From a virus, in IMG/VR virus record IMGVR_UViG_3300005584_000033, positions 1-25,743 of that record: DNA of 25,743 nt; one strand, written 5' to 3'. This document shows, piece by piece, positions 14,620 to 21,773 of this stretch. How positions within the stretch are numbered: position 1 is the stretch's first letter; every line of letters begins with the position of its first letter. The notes beneath the pieces were generated by a model. That model saw only the letters and a program-made list of their open reading frames with translations. It was not told where the DNA came from and did not search any database. Made by a program: the position numbers and the translations under genes.

Positions 14620-14901
14620 TCACGCACCGTGGACGATTAGGTCAGAAAGCGTGTGCTTGCTGAGGGTGGTGCGGTTCCCGCCCTTCGTGGGAGCGATCTT
14701 GCTCTTTTTGAAGGACTGGATTCGGGCGTCCTGGAGGCGGGAGCAGACCGAGTTGCCCCTGCGGAGGACATAGCCCTTGACGACATCGCCCTTGTTCTCC
14801 ACGACGGCGATCGTCGTGCGGATGGGCTTGCTATGGGTTCCCTTGTAGAAGAATTTCCACACGGGAAGGTTTCTAATCAGACAGTAATTACTACCAGACA
14901 T
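14620..14901 (-). CDS. Basic small protein under a consensus sigma70 promoter
   Basis: This 93-residue protein is rich in Lys, Arg, Ser and Thr, with beta-like stretches (IRTTIAVVENKGDVVKGYVL, residues 27-46) and a basic middle (SFKKSKIAPTKGGNRTT, 63-79). No family was recognised. Its regulation is exceptional here: a TTGACA/TATAAT promoter with 16-bp spacing, an AAAGGAG SD 6-7 nt before the ATG, and a strong private terminator. It is therefore likely made early and at high level, which fits a host-takeover or nucleic-acid-binding role. That role is inferred from regulation and charge only. Confidence 0.7.
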   Translation of the reverse strand: MSGSNYCLIRNLPVWKFFYKGTHSKPIRTTIAVVENKGDVVKGYVLRRGNSVCSRLQDARIQSFKKSKIAPTKGGNRTTLSKHTLSDLIVHGA

Positions 14902-14904
14902 TTT

Positions 14905-14925
14905 GAACTCCTTTCGTTAAAGTTC
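14905..14925 (-). promoter_or_regulatory. Leader hairpin covering the ribosome site
   Basis: In the leader of the gene ending at 14901, GAACT (14925-14921) can pair with AGTTC (14909-14905), or CTTT with AAAG around AACG. Either structure uses bases of the AAAGGAG ribosome site. This could reduce translation or respond to a bound protein. It is a visual inference without energy calculation. Confidence 0.35.
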
Positions 14926-14939
14926 GGGTGTAGAGATCA

Positions 14940-14967
14940 ATTATATAATTCTTTCTCTACTTGTCAA
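14940..14967 (-). promoter_or_regulatory. Consensus sigma70 promoter
   Basis: On the minus strand TTGACA (14967-14962), a 16-nt spacer, and TATAAT (14945-14940) match both consensus hexamers exactly. The -35 overlaps the last codons of the ferritin-like gene. The start point would be about 30 nt upstream of the ATG at 14901. Confidence 0.85.
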
Positions 14968-15433
14968 TAGCATTTTCTAGCATTTCCCGGATGTTGTCGG
15001 CGTCGCCCCTGCTGTCAAGAATCTGATCCTCGAGAAACAAGGCCAAGTATGTGCCGTCAACTGTATCTTCGGGTCCGCTGGCGGCGAGGGTTTCGGCTTG
15101 CGAGTGCCTTGTTACGTAGTTCTGGACTACCCTGTCCTCCATTTCCATGGCGGCCTGAAGCAGTTCCCTCGGGCACGTCAGGCCCTCCTTGAATTCGGCG
15201 ACCGTGCTGGGAATCTTCCTGTCAAGGTTTCTTCTCGTGATTATTCCCTGGATGAGCCTTCTGAACTCCTCCACGTGCTTCATTTCGCTGGAGGCCTGCT
15301 CGGAGAAGAATTCGCCGATCTCTTGTCTGTGGAGTCCTTTGATGCTGGTGGCCGCCTGCATGTAGAAGTGCATATGGGAATATTCATTTGCAAGATCGCC
15401 CATCAAGATATCAACCATATTTTCTATGTTCAT
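14957..15433 (-). CDS. Ferritin-like diiron protein
   Basis: This 158-residue four-helix protein has ferritin-type metal ligands: Glu17 in ANEYSHMHFYMQ, Glu50-x2-His53 in SSEMKHVEEF, Glu97 in AAMEMEDRVV, and ALFLEDQILD (131-140) in the last helix. Ferritins oxidise and store iron as a 24-mer shell. The length fits bacterial ferritin, somewhat shorter than FtnA. A phage copy could protect from iron-driven oxidative damage or supply iron. The start ATG at 15433 has AAAGGA upstream and overlaps the end of the previous minus gene. The metal site is judged by eye. A rubrerythrin-like relative is the alternative. Confidence 0.75.
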   Translation of the reverse strand: MNIENMVDILMGDLANEYSHMHFYMQAATSIKGLHRQEIGEFFSEQASSEMKHVEEFRRLIQGIITRRNLDRKIPSTVAEFKEGLTCPRELLQAAMEMEDRVVQNYVTRHSQAETLAASGPEDTVDGTYLALFLEDQILDSRGDADNIREMLENAIDK

Positions 15434-15720
15434 TTTTCATCCTTTCTTGCAGAAAAAAGAGGCTCGACGCCGTCAAATCCATTAATATTGACGGATCCGT
15501 TCAGGAAGTTCTTCCAGAGTATATTTCCCACTCTGATGGCTCCGCACCACGAAACAACAGCAAAAACCTCATCTATTTCGGTGATGCCTTGCCGGACGCA
15601 GGCCATGGTGATTTCCTTGGTTTCCTCTTCGGAAAGCGAAACATACTTGTTTTCCGATGAATCCCAGTGAAGATCATCGGCGGGGATCACTTTGTTTATT
15701 ATATTTTTATACATTTTCAT
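15430..15720 (-). CDS. Hypothetical protein, 96 residues
   Basis: The ATG at 15720 gives 96 residues (MKMYKNIINKVIP...), while a TTG at 15756 would add 12 residues and overlap the stop of the upstream small membrane gene. The ATG is preferred because the extra segment is not protein-like, though neither has an SD. The protein is mixed alpha/beta with an acidic stretch (SLSEEETKEITMACVRQG). No family was recognised. It overlaps the start of the ferritin-like gene by 4 nt, indicating one transcript. Confidence 0.55.
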   Translation of the reverse strand: MKMYKNIINKVIPADDLHWDSSENKYVSLSEEETKEITMACVRQGITEIDEVFAVVSWCGAIRVGNILWKNFLNGSVNINGFDGVEPLFSARKDEK

Positions 15721-15752
15721 GATTCTACTAATTGAGTCGTCCCGCCACAATA

Positions 15753-15944
15753 TCAAAGATAGTCTCGGCGTTTAGCTTTCCACTTTTCCCAGCCCTCCTT
15801 GGTGAAGAAGGCCACTGTCGCGTAGAAGAATCCGCCGAGCACACTCTGAAGAAACCAGATCAGAAGCGAACATCCAATGAAACTTACGACAAGGAAGTTC
15901 TTTTTTTTATCTTTTTCTTCCGATCTAATATCTGTGTTTTTCAT
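15753..15944 (-). CDS. Small membrane protein, 63 residues
   Basis: The ATG at 15944 opens a 63-residue frame: MKNTDIRSEEKDKKKN, a hydrophobic segment (about 17-46; FLVVSFIGCSLLIWFLQS then VLGGFFYATVAFF) that could make one or two short helices, and a basic C-terminus (WKAKRRDYL). Longer extension of the frame to 16244 runs through the terminase gene and is not credible. The start is only 15 bp from the terminase start, and no SD is visible. It heads the minus operon with the 96-residue and ferritin-like genes. Confidence 0.6.
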   Translation of the reverse strand: MKNTDIRSEEKDKKKNFLVVSFIGCSLLIWFLQSVLGGFFYATVAFFTKEGWEKWKAKRRDYL

Positions 15945-15959
15945 TCTAGATAATAGAGA
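15945..15959. promoter_or_regulatory. 15-bp divergent intergenic region
   Basis: The only bases between two divergent ATGs (15944 minus, 15960 plus) are TCTAGATAATAGAGA. They contain a -10-like CTAGATAAT on plus and CTATTAT on minus. There is no SD for either gene. Transcripts starting near here would be leaderless, unless promoters lie inside the coding sequences. Confidence 0.4.
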
Positions 15960-17774
15960 ATGGAAAATGGAAAAACTAAAACGCCTGAAAATCTGCCCTA
16001 TCCTACGGAGCCTTTCGAGGATTTTTATTTCAGGTTCAAGAATACGAGGGAGATGGTCGGGGATCCCGAATGGGAAAGGATATATTCCATCTACTACGAG
16101 TTGAGTTCGGATGAGATGGACATCCCGATAGGCGAGACCGTAGAGGATTTGAACGCATTTTCCGGGGACAAGCAGATAGAAGAGGTCATAAGGTGTGCCA
16201 GGAGTTTTTTCTACTTCTGCCACCGGTATGTAAAAATTCTGCATCCCAAGTTCGGAACGATACCCTTCATGCTGTACAAGTACCAGAGGAGGGTCATCGG
16301 GGAGTTCGGGTCGAAGAGATTCAACATGATCTCAAAGTTCAGGCAGGGGGGCTTGAGCACCGTGGCGGTTCTCTGGGGTCTGTGGAAGTGCATGTTCCAG
16401 AAGGATCAGCAGATTTACTTGCTCTCGAAGACGGACCGCGAGGCTCTTGCGGCGGGGGATATAGCCAGGAGGGCGATGGACAACTTCCCCTACTGGATGT
16501 ACGACGCGAGCAGGGCGGACATAACCAAGCACGAGAAGAACTTCAACGATGTCGGATCAAAGATATGCTTCTACACGCCCGAGGCCGCCCGAGGAAAGTC
16601 CGCCACCTACATCATAATCGATGAGGCGGCGTTCATAGACAAGATGGACGAGCACTGGAAGGCGATGTACCCCGTGATCGCCACGGGAGGACACATAGAG
16701 ATCATCTCTACGGTCAACGGGCTTGGAAACTGGTACGAGGAGACATACCACGAGGCGCAAGCAGGACGTAACTTCTTCAACATAATAGAACTAGACTACT
16801 GGGAGCATCCCGTCTACGCGAACCCCGAATGGGCGGAGGCGATGAGGGCCAACCTCGGTGAGAAGGGATGGCAGCAGGAAGTACTGCGCGACTTTCTCGG
16901 ATCGGGCGACACCTACATAAGCTCCAACGTCATAAGCCAGTATGACAGGACCGTGCGGAACATAGCCCCCTCAAGGACGGCGTTTTCCAAGTGGACTAAT
17001 GAGTCTCAGCAGAAGCAGGAATTCGAGGACGGAGCCCTTTGGATATGGAAGGAGCCGATGGTCGGACACGAATACATCATAGGTGCGGACTGCGCCGAGG
17101 GCGTGGGCAAGGACGGCGACAACTCGTGCTTCGAGATAATAGACGCCACGAGCTTTGAGCAGGTGGCCGAATTCTACAGCAACCTTGTCCCCCCCAACGT
17201 TTTCGCGCAGATAATCAACCAGATCGGAATATACTATAATACAGCGACGGTGGCGGTGGAGAACAACGCCATTGGAGGAGCTGTCATAAACTGCCTGAGC
17301 AACGACATGGGATACGAGGCGATATACTACGAGGTAAGGAAGACCTCGGCCAGGCTGGGAATAAAGGTGACTTCCTCCAACAGGCCGATACTGCTTGAGT
17401 CCATGCAGAGCAGGCTCATGACGGGGGTGGTTCGGCTCAACAGCCAGAGGCTTATAAACGAACTGAAGACCTTCATATACAGCCCGCAGAAAAAGCGGGC
17501 CGAGGCCATAAAGGGAAAGCACGACGACGCCATAATGGCTCTCTGCTTCGCGCTTTACGTAAGGGACGAGAGGACGAGGGGACTTCCCGTCAGTTCGGAG
17601 ATGTCCGACGTTGGAATCCCCCTGAAAAGGTCTCCCTATGAAGAAATCAAGAAAGAGATAATGGAAGGGGGCACGACGGGCTGGCTGGACGCTCGTGGGG
17701 GCGACACCTTCTCGATGGGCGAGGGCGACATCCCGAGGAAGAACGACGCCATACTCAAGGAGTTCGGATGGTGA
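15960..17774 (+). CDS. terL: Terminase large subunit (DNA packaging motor)
   Basis: This 604-residue protein carries both domains of TerL. The ATPase has SKFRQGGLST (125-134) as the P-loop and IIIDEAAFID (218-227; Asp221, Glu222) as Walker B. The RNase H-like nuclease has GADCAEGVGKDGD (Asp377), VAVENNAIGG (Glu434) and KHDDAIMAL (Asp522/523). It should cut concatemers and pump DNA into proheads, as T4 gp17 does. The P-loop lacks the classical Gly-Lys-Ser/Thr lysine and instead has Lys126 just before FRQ, a variant known among terminases. The ATG at 15960 has no SD. The gene is long enough to be complete. Its last 7 nt overlap the next gene. The start is set by ENGKTKTPENLPYPTEPFED following directly. 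Confidence 0.95.
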   Translation: MENGKTKTPENLPYPTEPFEDFYFRFKNTREMVGDPEWERIYSIYYELSSDEMDIPIGETVEDLNAFSGDKQIEEVIRCARSFFYFCHRYVKILHPKFGTIPFMLYKYQRRVIGEFGSKRFNMISKFRQGGLSTVAVLWGLWKCMFQKDQQIYLLSKTDREALAAGDIARRAMDNFPYWMYDASRADITKHEKNFNDVGSKICFYTPEAARGKSATYIIIDEAAFIDKMDEHWKAMYPVIATGGHIEIISTVNGLGNWYEETYHEAQAGRNFFNIIELDYWEHPVYANPEWAEAMRANLGEKGWQQEVLRDFLGSGDTYISSNVISQYDRTVRNIAPSRTAFSKWTNESQQKQEFEDGALWIWKEPMVGHEYIIGADCAEGVGKDGDNSCFEIIDATSFEQVAEFYSNLVPPNVFAQIINQIGIYYNTATVAVENNAIGGAVINCLSNDMGYEAIYYEVRKTSARLGIKVTSSNRPILLESMQSRLMTGVVRLNSQRLINELKTFIYSPQKKRAEAIKGKHDDAIMALCFALYVRDERTRGLPVSSEMSDVGIPLKRSPYEEIKKEIMEGGTTGWLDARGGDTFSMGEGDIPRKNDAILKEFGW

Positions 17775-18049
17775 AGAACAGACGGATCAAAGGAATAATA
17801 AAGGATGCGATAGAAAGATGTGGAGGAGTAAAGATGCAAGGCGTCAAGTCACATCTGATCCGGGCCCTCAGAGAAATCTCCGAAATGGAAAAGAAAGAGG
17901 AAAGGAAGAAGAGTGCGGCTCCCGAGCAACAGTGGAAATTTGACATAGCCACCGGCAAAGTGAAGAGCATGACAAGGGAGCAGGCGAACAACGCCCTCGG
18001 AAACATAGAAAGAATGATAGAGGACGAAGCGGGAAAGGGCGGAGGCTAA
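17768..18049 (+). CDS. Small basic/helical hypothetical protein
   Basis: This 93-residue protein starts within the last codons of the terminase gene (ATGGTGA, 7-nt overlap), so it is translationally coupled. It is highly charged: a basic N-terminus (MVKNRRIKGIIKDAIERCGG), a Lys/Glu helix (about 36-50), and a C-terminal acidic helix ending in Gly-rich residues. A link with packaging is suggested by position only. No family was recognised. Confidence 0.6.
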   Translation: MVKNRRIKGIIKDAIERCGGVKMQGVKSHLIRALREISEMEKKEERKKSAAPEQQWKFDIATGKVKSMTREQANNALGNIERMIEDEAGKGGG

Positions 18050-18156
18050 GACGATCGGTTGAATAATTCCACCAGATAGTCGTAGTTGAATCCTATGGCG
18101 TATCCAATGAGAAAGAAGACGGAAGAGATGGCCAGAAGTCTAATGAGATCCACCAA
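18046..18156 (-). CDS. Possible tiny membrane protein, 36 residues
   Basis: A minus-strand frame runs from TTG at 18156 (or GTG at 18153) to TAG at 18046. It encodes about 36 residues including a hydrophobic helix LIRLLAISSVFFLIGYAIGF. A GAAGG motif lies 8 nt before the TTG. It overlaps the end of 18140-18415 and its stop overlaps that of the convergent gene at 18049, the same overlap style as other gene ends here. No ATG start exists, so this is uncertain. Confidence 0.3.
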   Translation of the reverse strand: MVDLIRLLAISSVFFLIGYAIGFNYDYLVELFNRSS

Positions 18157-18415
18157 GGTGATCGCCTTCCATTCTTTTCTGGGTAGTTCTGCAGATCTCC
18201 TCCATTCCCCACCTGTCCTTGTCATTGAATTCGGGGGCGTTTCCGGTTATCTCCAGTTTGACGGAGCCATCGCCGACCCTCCAGAATCCTACGGGGAATT
18301 CCACGCCGCTTTTGTGCCAGATGAGTTCCGTGTACCCAAGCCTTTTGATCTCGTAGTTTTCAAGGATGTAGTTTCTGGCCTCGATGTTTCCAATCTTGTA
18401 TTTGTACGGAAGCAT
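18140..18415 (-). CDS. Hypothetical protein, 91 residues
   Basis: This 91-residue, beta-strand-rich protein (GYTELIWHKSGVEFPVGFW, residues 27-45, and VKLEITGNAPEF) has an AAAGGAG site 6 nt before the ATG at 18415. The AT-rich segment TGTATATTG upstream may be its promoter. No family was recognised. The clear SD and its place in the compact layout support it. Confidence 0.6.
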   Translation of the reverse strand: MLPYKYKIGNIEARNYILENYEIKRLGYTELIWHKSGVEFPVGFWRVGDGSVKLEITGNAPEFNDKDRWGMEEICRTTQKRMEGDHLGGSH

Positions 18416-18450
18416 GAAGTTCTCCTTTCAATACAATATACATCAGGACT

Positions 18451-18458
18451 CTAAATAA
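18451..18458 (+). promoter_or_regulatory. Putative late-type promoter box (CTAAATAA)
   Basis: CTAAATAA lies 4 nt before the ATG of the epimerase gene at 18463, with no SD between. It is the same sequence as the boxes at 9523 and 14544 (minus). The distance implies a leaderless start if it acts as the -10 element. Confidence 0.45.
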
Positions 18459-18462
18459 TTCC

Positions 18463-19329
18463 ATGCCAAAAATTCTCGTCACCGGCGGAGCTGGATTCGT
18501 CGGCTCCAATTTGATTGAGGCGATTGTATCCTCGGGTGCGGAGGCGTGTTCGCTGGACGACTATTCGACGGGGCGAGAAGAAAATCATGTCGTAGGATGC
18601 GAATACCACAAGGGCGATGTGTCAGAAGAAAAAGACTTGCAGGTCGTAGAGTCCGTGGACTTCATATTTCATCTTGCCGCAAAGGCGAGAATATCCAGAT
18701 CCTTCGAGGATTCCGCCGGATATTTCAAGGCAAACGCCATGGGAACGATGGACGTCTGCCGCTTCGCACTTGAAAGAAGCATACCTGTTGTCTACGCGGG
18801 CACGGGAAGCAATCATGGAGGAAGGTATAGAAATCCCTACACATTTTCCAAGGCCGTAGGCGAGGACGTCGTCAGAATGAGCGTGGGTCTTGGACTCAAG
18901 GCGTCAATTGCAAGATTCTTCAATGTTTACGGACCGCACGAGTCCACGTGCGAAGACCACTCCACGCTCATAGGGTCATGGCGTGGCAAGGCTGCCCGGG
19001 GCGAAATTCCCGTCATCTACGGCGATGGAACCAAGGTCAGGGATTTCACGCACATCAGCGACATTACAGAAGCCCTGATGAGCATCATGCAGAAGAGGGC
19101 GTTCGGATTTGAATTTGATCTCGGAAGAGGATCTCCCTTGAGCGTCCTGGAGGTTGCAGGGATGTTCGGCCTCGGATTTGAATTCCGTCCGGACAGAAGG
19201 GGCGAGATGCAGGAATCCGTTTGCGACAACTCGCTCGCCAGAAAAGTATTGGGATGGAATCCCTTCAGAAATTTGAAGGACTATGTGGATTCGGAGAAAA
19301 TTCGCACAAGTCCGTCAAAAAATGAATAG
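18463..19329 (+). CDS. NAD-dependent sugar-nucleotide epimerase/dehydratase
   Basis: This 288-residue extended short-chain dehydrogenase (SDR) protein has the NAD-binding VTGGAGFVGS (6-15), a D-D-Y turn after the second strand (32-34), HLAAKA (70-75), the catalytic YTFSK (Tyr126, Lys130), FNVYGPHE, and a C-terminal DVxxA-like region (HISDITEALM). These features fit UDP-glucose/GlcNAc 4-epimerases and dTDP-glucose 4,6-dehydratase relatives. The exact substrate is not readable. It is a little shorter than the typical 310-340 residues and lacks part of the C-terminal substrate domain. Near two glycosyltransferase candidates and many fibre genes, it may supply a sugar nucleotide for surface modification. 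It lacks an SD. Confidence 0.85.
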   Translation: MPKILVTGGAGFVGSNLIEAIVSSGAEACSLDDYSTGREENHVVGCEYHKGDVSEEKDLQVVESVDFIFHLAAKARISRSFEDSAGYFKANAMGTMDVCRFALERSIPVVYAGTGSNHGGRYRNPYTFSKAVGEDVVRMSVGLGLKASIARFFNVYGPHESTCEDHSTLIGSWRGKAARGEIPVIYGDGTKVRDFTHISDITEALMSIMQKRAFGFEFDLGRGSPLSVLEVAGMFGLGFEFRPDRRGEMQESVCDNSLARKVLGWNPFRNLKDYVDSEKIRTSPSKNE

Positions 19330-19357
19330 ATATATGCGAGGCCACAAGGAGGGTTCC

Positions 19358-19786
19358 ATGGGAAAAAGAGAGAATTTTAAAAAGTTTCTGCGGGCCCGGG
19401 AAAAGATTGAACTCCCCAAGGGCAAGCCGCTCCCGCAAAAGGACATCCATCAGCTGAGCGAGGACCATGCGGGGGTTTCTTCATTCTGCCGGCTTGTGAC
19501 CCCGGGTCAGGAAACGGCGACCATACGGACCGGAAACGCCGGGATGGGATACCAAGTCGTTTCGGCAGGGGAGGAGATTTCAAAACTCAATCAGATTCCC
19601 ATAGAAAATCAATCGGCTCTCATCAAATACAGACAGAACATAACGGTTCCGGCCGTGTGGCTTGGAGAACAGGGGATAAGGGTGTCAAACATACCGATGA
19701 TCCCGGCGGAAAAAATATCAAATCTAAATACATACATCCAAAGCCGCCTCCTCAGAGTCGACGGGGGCAATCTAGACGCCCGATAA
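19358..19786 (+). CDS. Hypothetical protein, 142 residues, possible structural protein
   Basis: The frame is open from 19283, but AAGGAGGG lies 4-5 nt before the ATG at 19358, which fixes that start. The protein has a basic N-terminal part (KRENFKKFLRAREKIELPKG) and a middle with Gly/Thr/Val (ETATIRTGNAGMGYQVVSAGEE). A later IPxxxxS-type segment (RVSNIPMIPAEKISNLNTYI) recalls the IP repeats of the fibre at the left edge. No family was recognised. It directly precedes fibre genes. Confidence 0.55.
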   Translation: MGKRENFKKFLRAREKIELPKGKPLPQKDIHQLSEDHAGVSSFCRLVTPGQETATIRTGNAGMGYQVVSAGEEISKLNQIPIENQSALIKYRQNITVPAVWLGEQGIRVSNIPMIPAEKISNLNTYIQSRLLRVDGGNLDAR

Positions 19787-19798
19787 AAAAGGAAAGCA

Positions 19799-20845
19799 AT
19801 GGTAGACGCCGCCGGAGAAGTGGTGATTCAGATAAGAAGGGCCACTTCCTCCACTTGGACCCAACTGGACTTCTTGCTTGAAGAAGGCGAGATGGGGCTG
19901 GAGTTGGACACCCGCAGAATAAAAATAGGCACGGGTCAAACGAGATGGAATGCGCTTCCTTATTCACTGAAGCAGACCGACAACCTTCTGTTGGACGGCA
20001 ACGCCATCTCCTCCGTGGATTCCAACGGGGACATTGAACTAGCCCCCAATGGATCCGGAAAGGTCGTAGTTTATTCCGATCTTTCCGTGGACGGGGACAT
20101 TTATTCGCAAGGCGACAAGAAGGTGGCGACCGAGGAATATGTCAATTCGGTAAAGCAGGCTCTTGATGTGAAGGACTCTGTGCGGGTTGCGACTTCGACC
20201 GCGATCGTGCTTGCCGGAACGCAGATCATTGACGGGGTTCAACTTTCGGCGGACGACAGGGTTCTCGTAAAGAACCAAGGCTTGATGTCGGAGAACGGAA
20301 TATATTCCGTATCTGCAGGAGCATGGTCCAGGTCCGAGGACGCCAACTCAAATCTAAAGGTTACGCCCGGGCTTTTTGTTTTTGTGGAAGAGGGGGACTC
20401 CAATGCCGACAGCGGGTGGGTTCTTTCGTCCGAAGTGTCGATAGCCCTGGGGCAGACGAACATCATATTCGCCCAGTTCAGCGGAGCGGGGCAGATCACG
20501 GCGGGGGCGGGACTCACGAAGGCCGGAAATGAAATTGACGCCGTGGGAACGACTGACAGAATACTCGTCGGGGCCGACAGCATAGACATATCCCCCGAAT
20601 ATGAAGGACAAACATCCATCAGCGTCCTGGGGGTGGTTTCCACAGGAACTTGGAGGGGAACTGCCGTGGAGGCTTCTAGCGGGGGAACGGGAATATCGGA
20701 ATTCTCTCCCGGAGACATCCTTTATGCGGGAGAAAACAACATTCTTTTGCGGCTTTCTGCCGGCGGCGGGCGTTATTTTCTGAAGATGAACGCAGGCGGC
20801 ACGGCTCCCGAGTGGTCTGGCGTCATAGACGGCGGAACTCCCTGA
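19799..20845 (+). CDS. Tail-fibre protein with Mtd/hyaluronidase-type N-terminal domain
   Basis: The 348-residue protein starts with the phage fibre N-domain (IQIRRATSSTWTQLDFLLE at residues 10-28, GEMGLELDTRRIKIGTGQT at 30-48, WNALPY). It continues with NGDIELAPNGSGKV, then a module beginning KQALDVKDSVRVAT and running to about residue 235 (ENGIYSV, DANSNLKVTPGLFVFVEEG, GWVLSSE). That module also occurs in the genes at 21809 and 24844. A C-terminal Gly-rich part follows. It probably forms a trimeric fibre for host binding. The ATG is preceded by AAAAAAGGAAA. Confidence 0.8.
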   Translation: MVDAAGEVVIQIRRATSSTWTQLDFLLEEGEMGLELDTRRIKIGTGQTRWNALPYSLKQTDNLLLDGNAISSVDSNGDIELAPNGSGKVVVYSDLSVDGDIYSQGDKKVATEEYVNSVKQALDVKDSVRVATSTAIVLAGTQIIDGVQLSADDRVLVKNQGLMSENGIYSVSAGAWSRSEDANSNLKVTPGLFVFVEEGDSNADSGWVLSSEVSIALGQTNIIFAQFSGAGQITAGAGLTKAGNEIDAVGTTDRILVGADSIDISPEYEGQTSISVLGVVSTGTWRGTAVEASSGGTGISEFSPGDILYAGENNILLRLSAGGGRYFLKMNAGGTAPEWSGVIDGGTP

Positions 20846-20846
20846 T

Positions 20847-20882
20847 ACGGTCCGTTTTTTGAAAAAAGCGACCGTTCTTTTC
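20847..20882 (+). terminator. Putative intrinsic terminator after the fibre gene
   Basis: ACGGTC (20847-20852) pairs with GACCGT (20870-20875), enclosing a T6/A6 inner stem with a small internal mismatch. TTCTTTT follows. It lies directly after the stop of the fibre gene and before the regulator promoter box. The imperfect stem lowers confidence. Confidence 0.5.
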
Positions 20883-20930
20883 CTGCTTCCGTGCATTCCA
20901 CGTATTTCTCCGAAAAAACATCCGTGAATA

Positions 20931-20938
20931 TTATATAA
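20931..20938 (+). promoter_or_regulatory. Putative promoter box of the regulator gene (TTATATAA)
   Basis: TTATATAAGA lies 6-13 nt before the ATG at 20944. It resembles the other AT boxes of the window and has no SD after it. Confidence 0.4.
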
Positions 20939-20943
20939 GACAT

Positions 20944-21105
20944 ATGGATAAATCACGGAAAGAAAAACTCTCTAGAGAAATCGTGGTGATGATACAGCCC
21001 TCGCTCTATTGCCAGTTCAAGAACAAGTGCGACAAGAACTACGTCAAAGTAAGCGAGGTCATACGCCAGCTTGTCCGTGAATACATCAAGAAAGAGGAGG
21101 GATAG
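20944..21105 (+). CDS. Ribbon-helix-helix (Arc/MetJ/CopG-type) regulator, 53 residues
   Basis: This 53-residue frame has the plan of a ribbon-helix-helix DNA-binding protein. A basic N-terminus is followed by the strand EIVVMIQP (12-19), helix A (about 20-31), a turn with Ser37, and helix B SEVIRQLVREYIKKE (37-51). The SEVIRxLV motif in helix B is characteristic. Such proteins bind operators as dimers. Here it may control neighbouring fibre genes or host genes. No SD is visible, and an AT box precedes the ATG. A hairpin GAGGAGG/CCTCCTC (21094-21113) overlaps its stop. Confidence 0.75.
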   Translation: MDKSRKEKLSREIVVMIQPSLYCQFKNKCDKNYVKVSEVIRQLVREYIKKEEG

Positions 21106-21126
21106 GCCTCCTCCGGTCATTTCACC

Positions 21127-21687
21127 ATGCCAAGAATAGACAACATAAACATAAGAAGGGGAAGCGAACAAGAGTGGCTATCGGTCAATCCGGTGCTGGA
21201 TTCCGGGGAGTTCGGATTTGACACGACGAACAACCTAGTAAAGGTCGGCAACGGAACTGATCCGTGGAGTTCGCTTTCCGTCATGGCGTTGGCCAACCCG
21301 GTGATCCTCTCCCAGAACTCCGCATTTACAAACAAGATGACCATAAGGTCGCCGATCCTGGATTTCAGGCAGGCGGCCGACACCGTAGTCTTCGAGGTTC
21401 CAGAAGGCCATGTGTTCTCCATAGACTCGCTTGAAATACTGACCACCCTGATAGACAGCCCGGACGCACCTCCTTCTGTCAGATTCGGCAACTCCTCCAA
21501 TCTTTCGGCCTATTGCGACTCGGAAGAGACCATAAGCAACGGTTCCGGCTCGAGGCACATTATAGAAAATCCCCAGGACGCCGCGGCATCGGGAACCGTC
21601 ATAACTTTTGGAATCACCTCTGAAAGTTCGGCCGACTCGCACTTCGGATGCGGGATAATATCCGGACATCTAATAAGGATATCGTGA
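21127..21687 (+). CDS. Short tail-fibre protein with Mtd-type N-domain
   Basis: This 186-residue protein has the same N-terminal domain as the 19799 gene (INIRRGSEQEWLSVNPVLDS, GEFGFDTTNNLVKVGNGTD, WSSL). Its C-terminal domain (about residues 86-186; VFEVPEGHVFSIDSLEILTT, RHIIENPQDAAASGT, HFGCGIISGHL) is clearly paralogous to the end of the long fibre at 21809-24163. It probably forms a small tip or spike component. No SD is seen before the ATG at 21127. Confidence 0.75.
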   Translation: MPRIDNINIRRGSEQEWLSVNPVLDSGEFGFDTTNNLVKVGNGTDPWSSLSVMALANPVILSQNSAFTNKMTIRSPILDFRQAADTVVFEVPEGHVFSIDSLEILTTLIDSPDAPPSVRFGNSSNLSAYCDSEETISNGSGSRHIIENPQDAAASGTVITFGITSESSADSHFGCGIISGHLIRIS

Positions 21688-21773
21688 ATTCCTTTGGCTC
21701 GATCAAAGGAGTAGGTTGATTCCATCCGTGCTAAAACTTTTCCAACAGCATGGTAATTGAATTTCAAAATCAA

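Noticed and set aside
15753-16244. 163-codon minus-strand frame reaching into the terminase gene
   Set aside because: The upstream part overlaps the terminase coding strand. The internal ATG at 15944 gives a sensible membrane protein.
19283-19357. Extension of the 142-residue gene to 19283
   Set aside because: The extra 25 residues lie inside the epimerase gene in another frame. The strong AAGGAGGG at 19346-19353 fits the ATG at 19358.
21690-21712. Hairpin TCCTTTG/CAAAGGA after the short fibre gene
   Set aside because: The stem is only 7 bp and no T-run follows, so it was not called a terminator.
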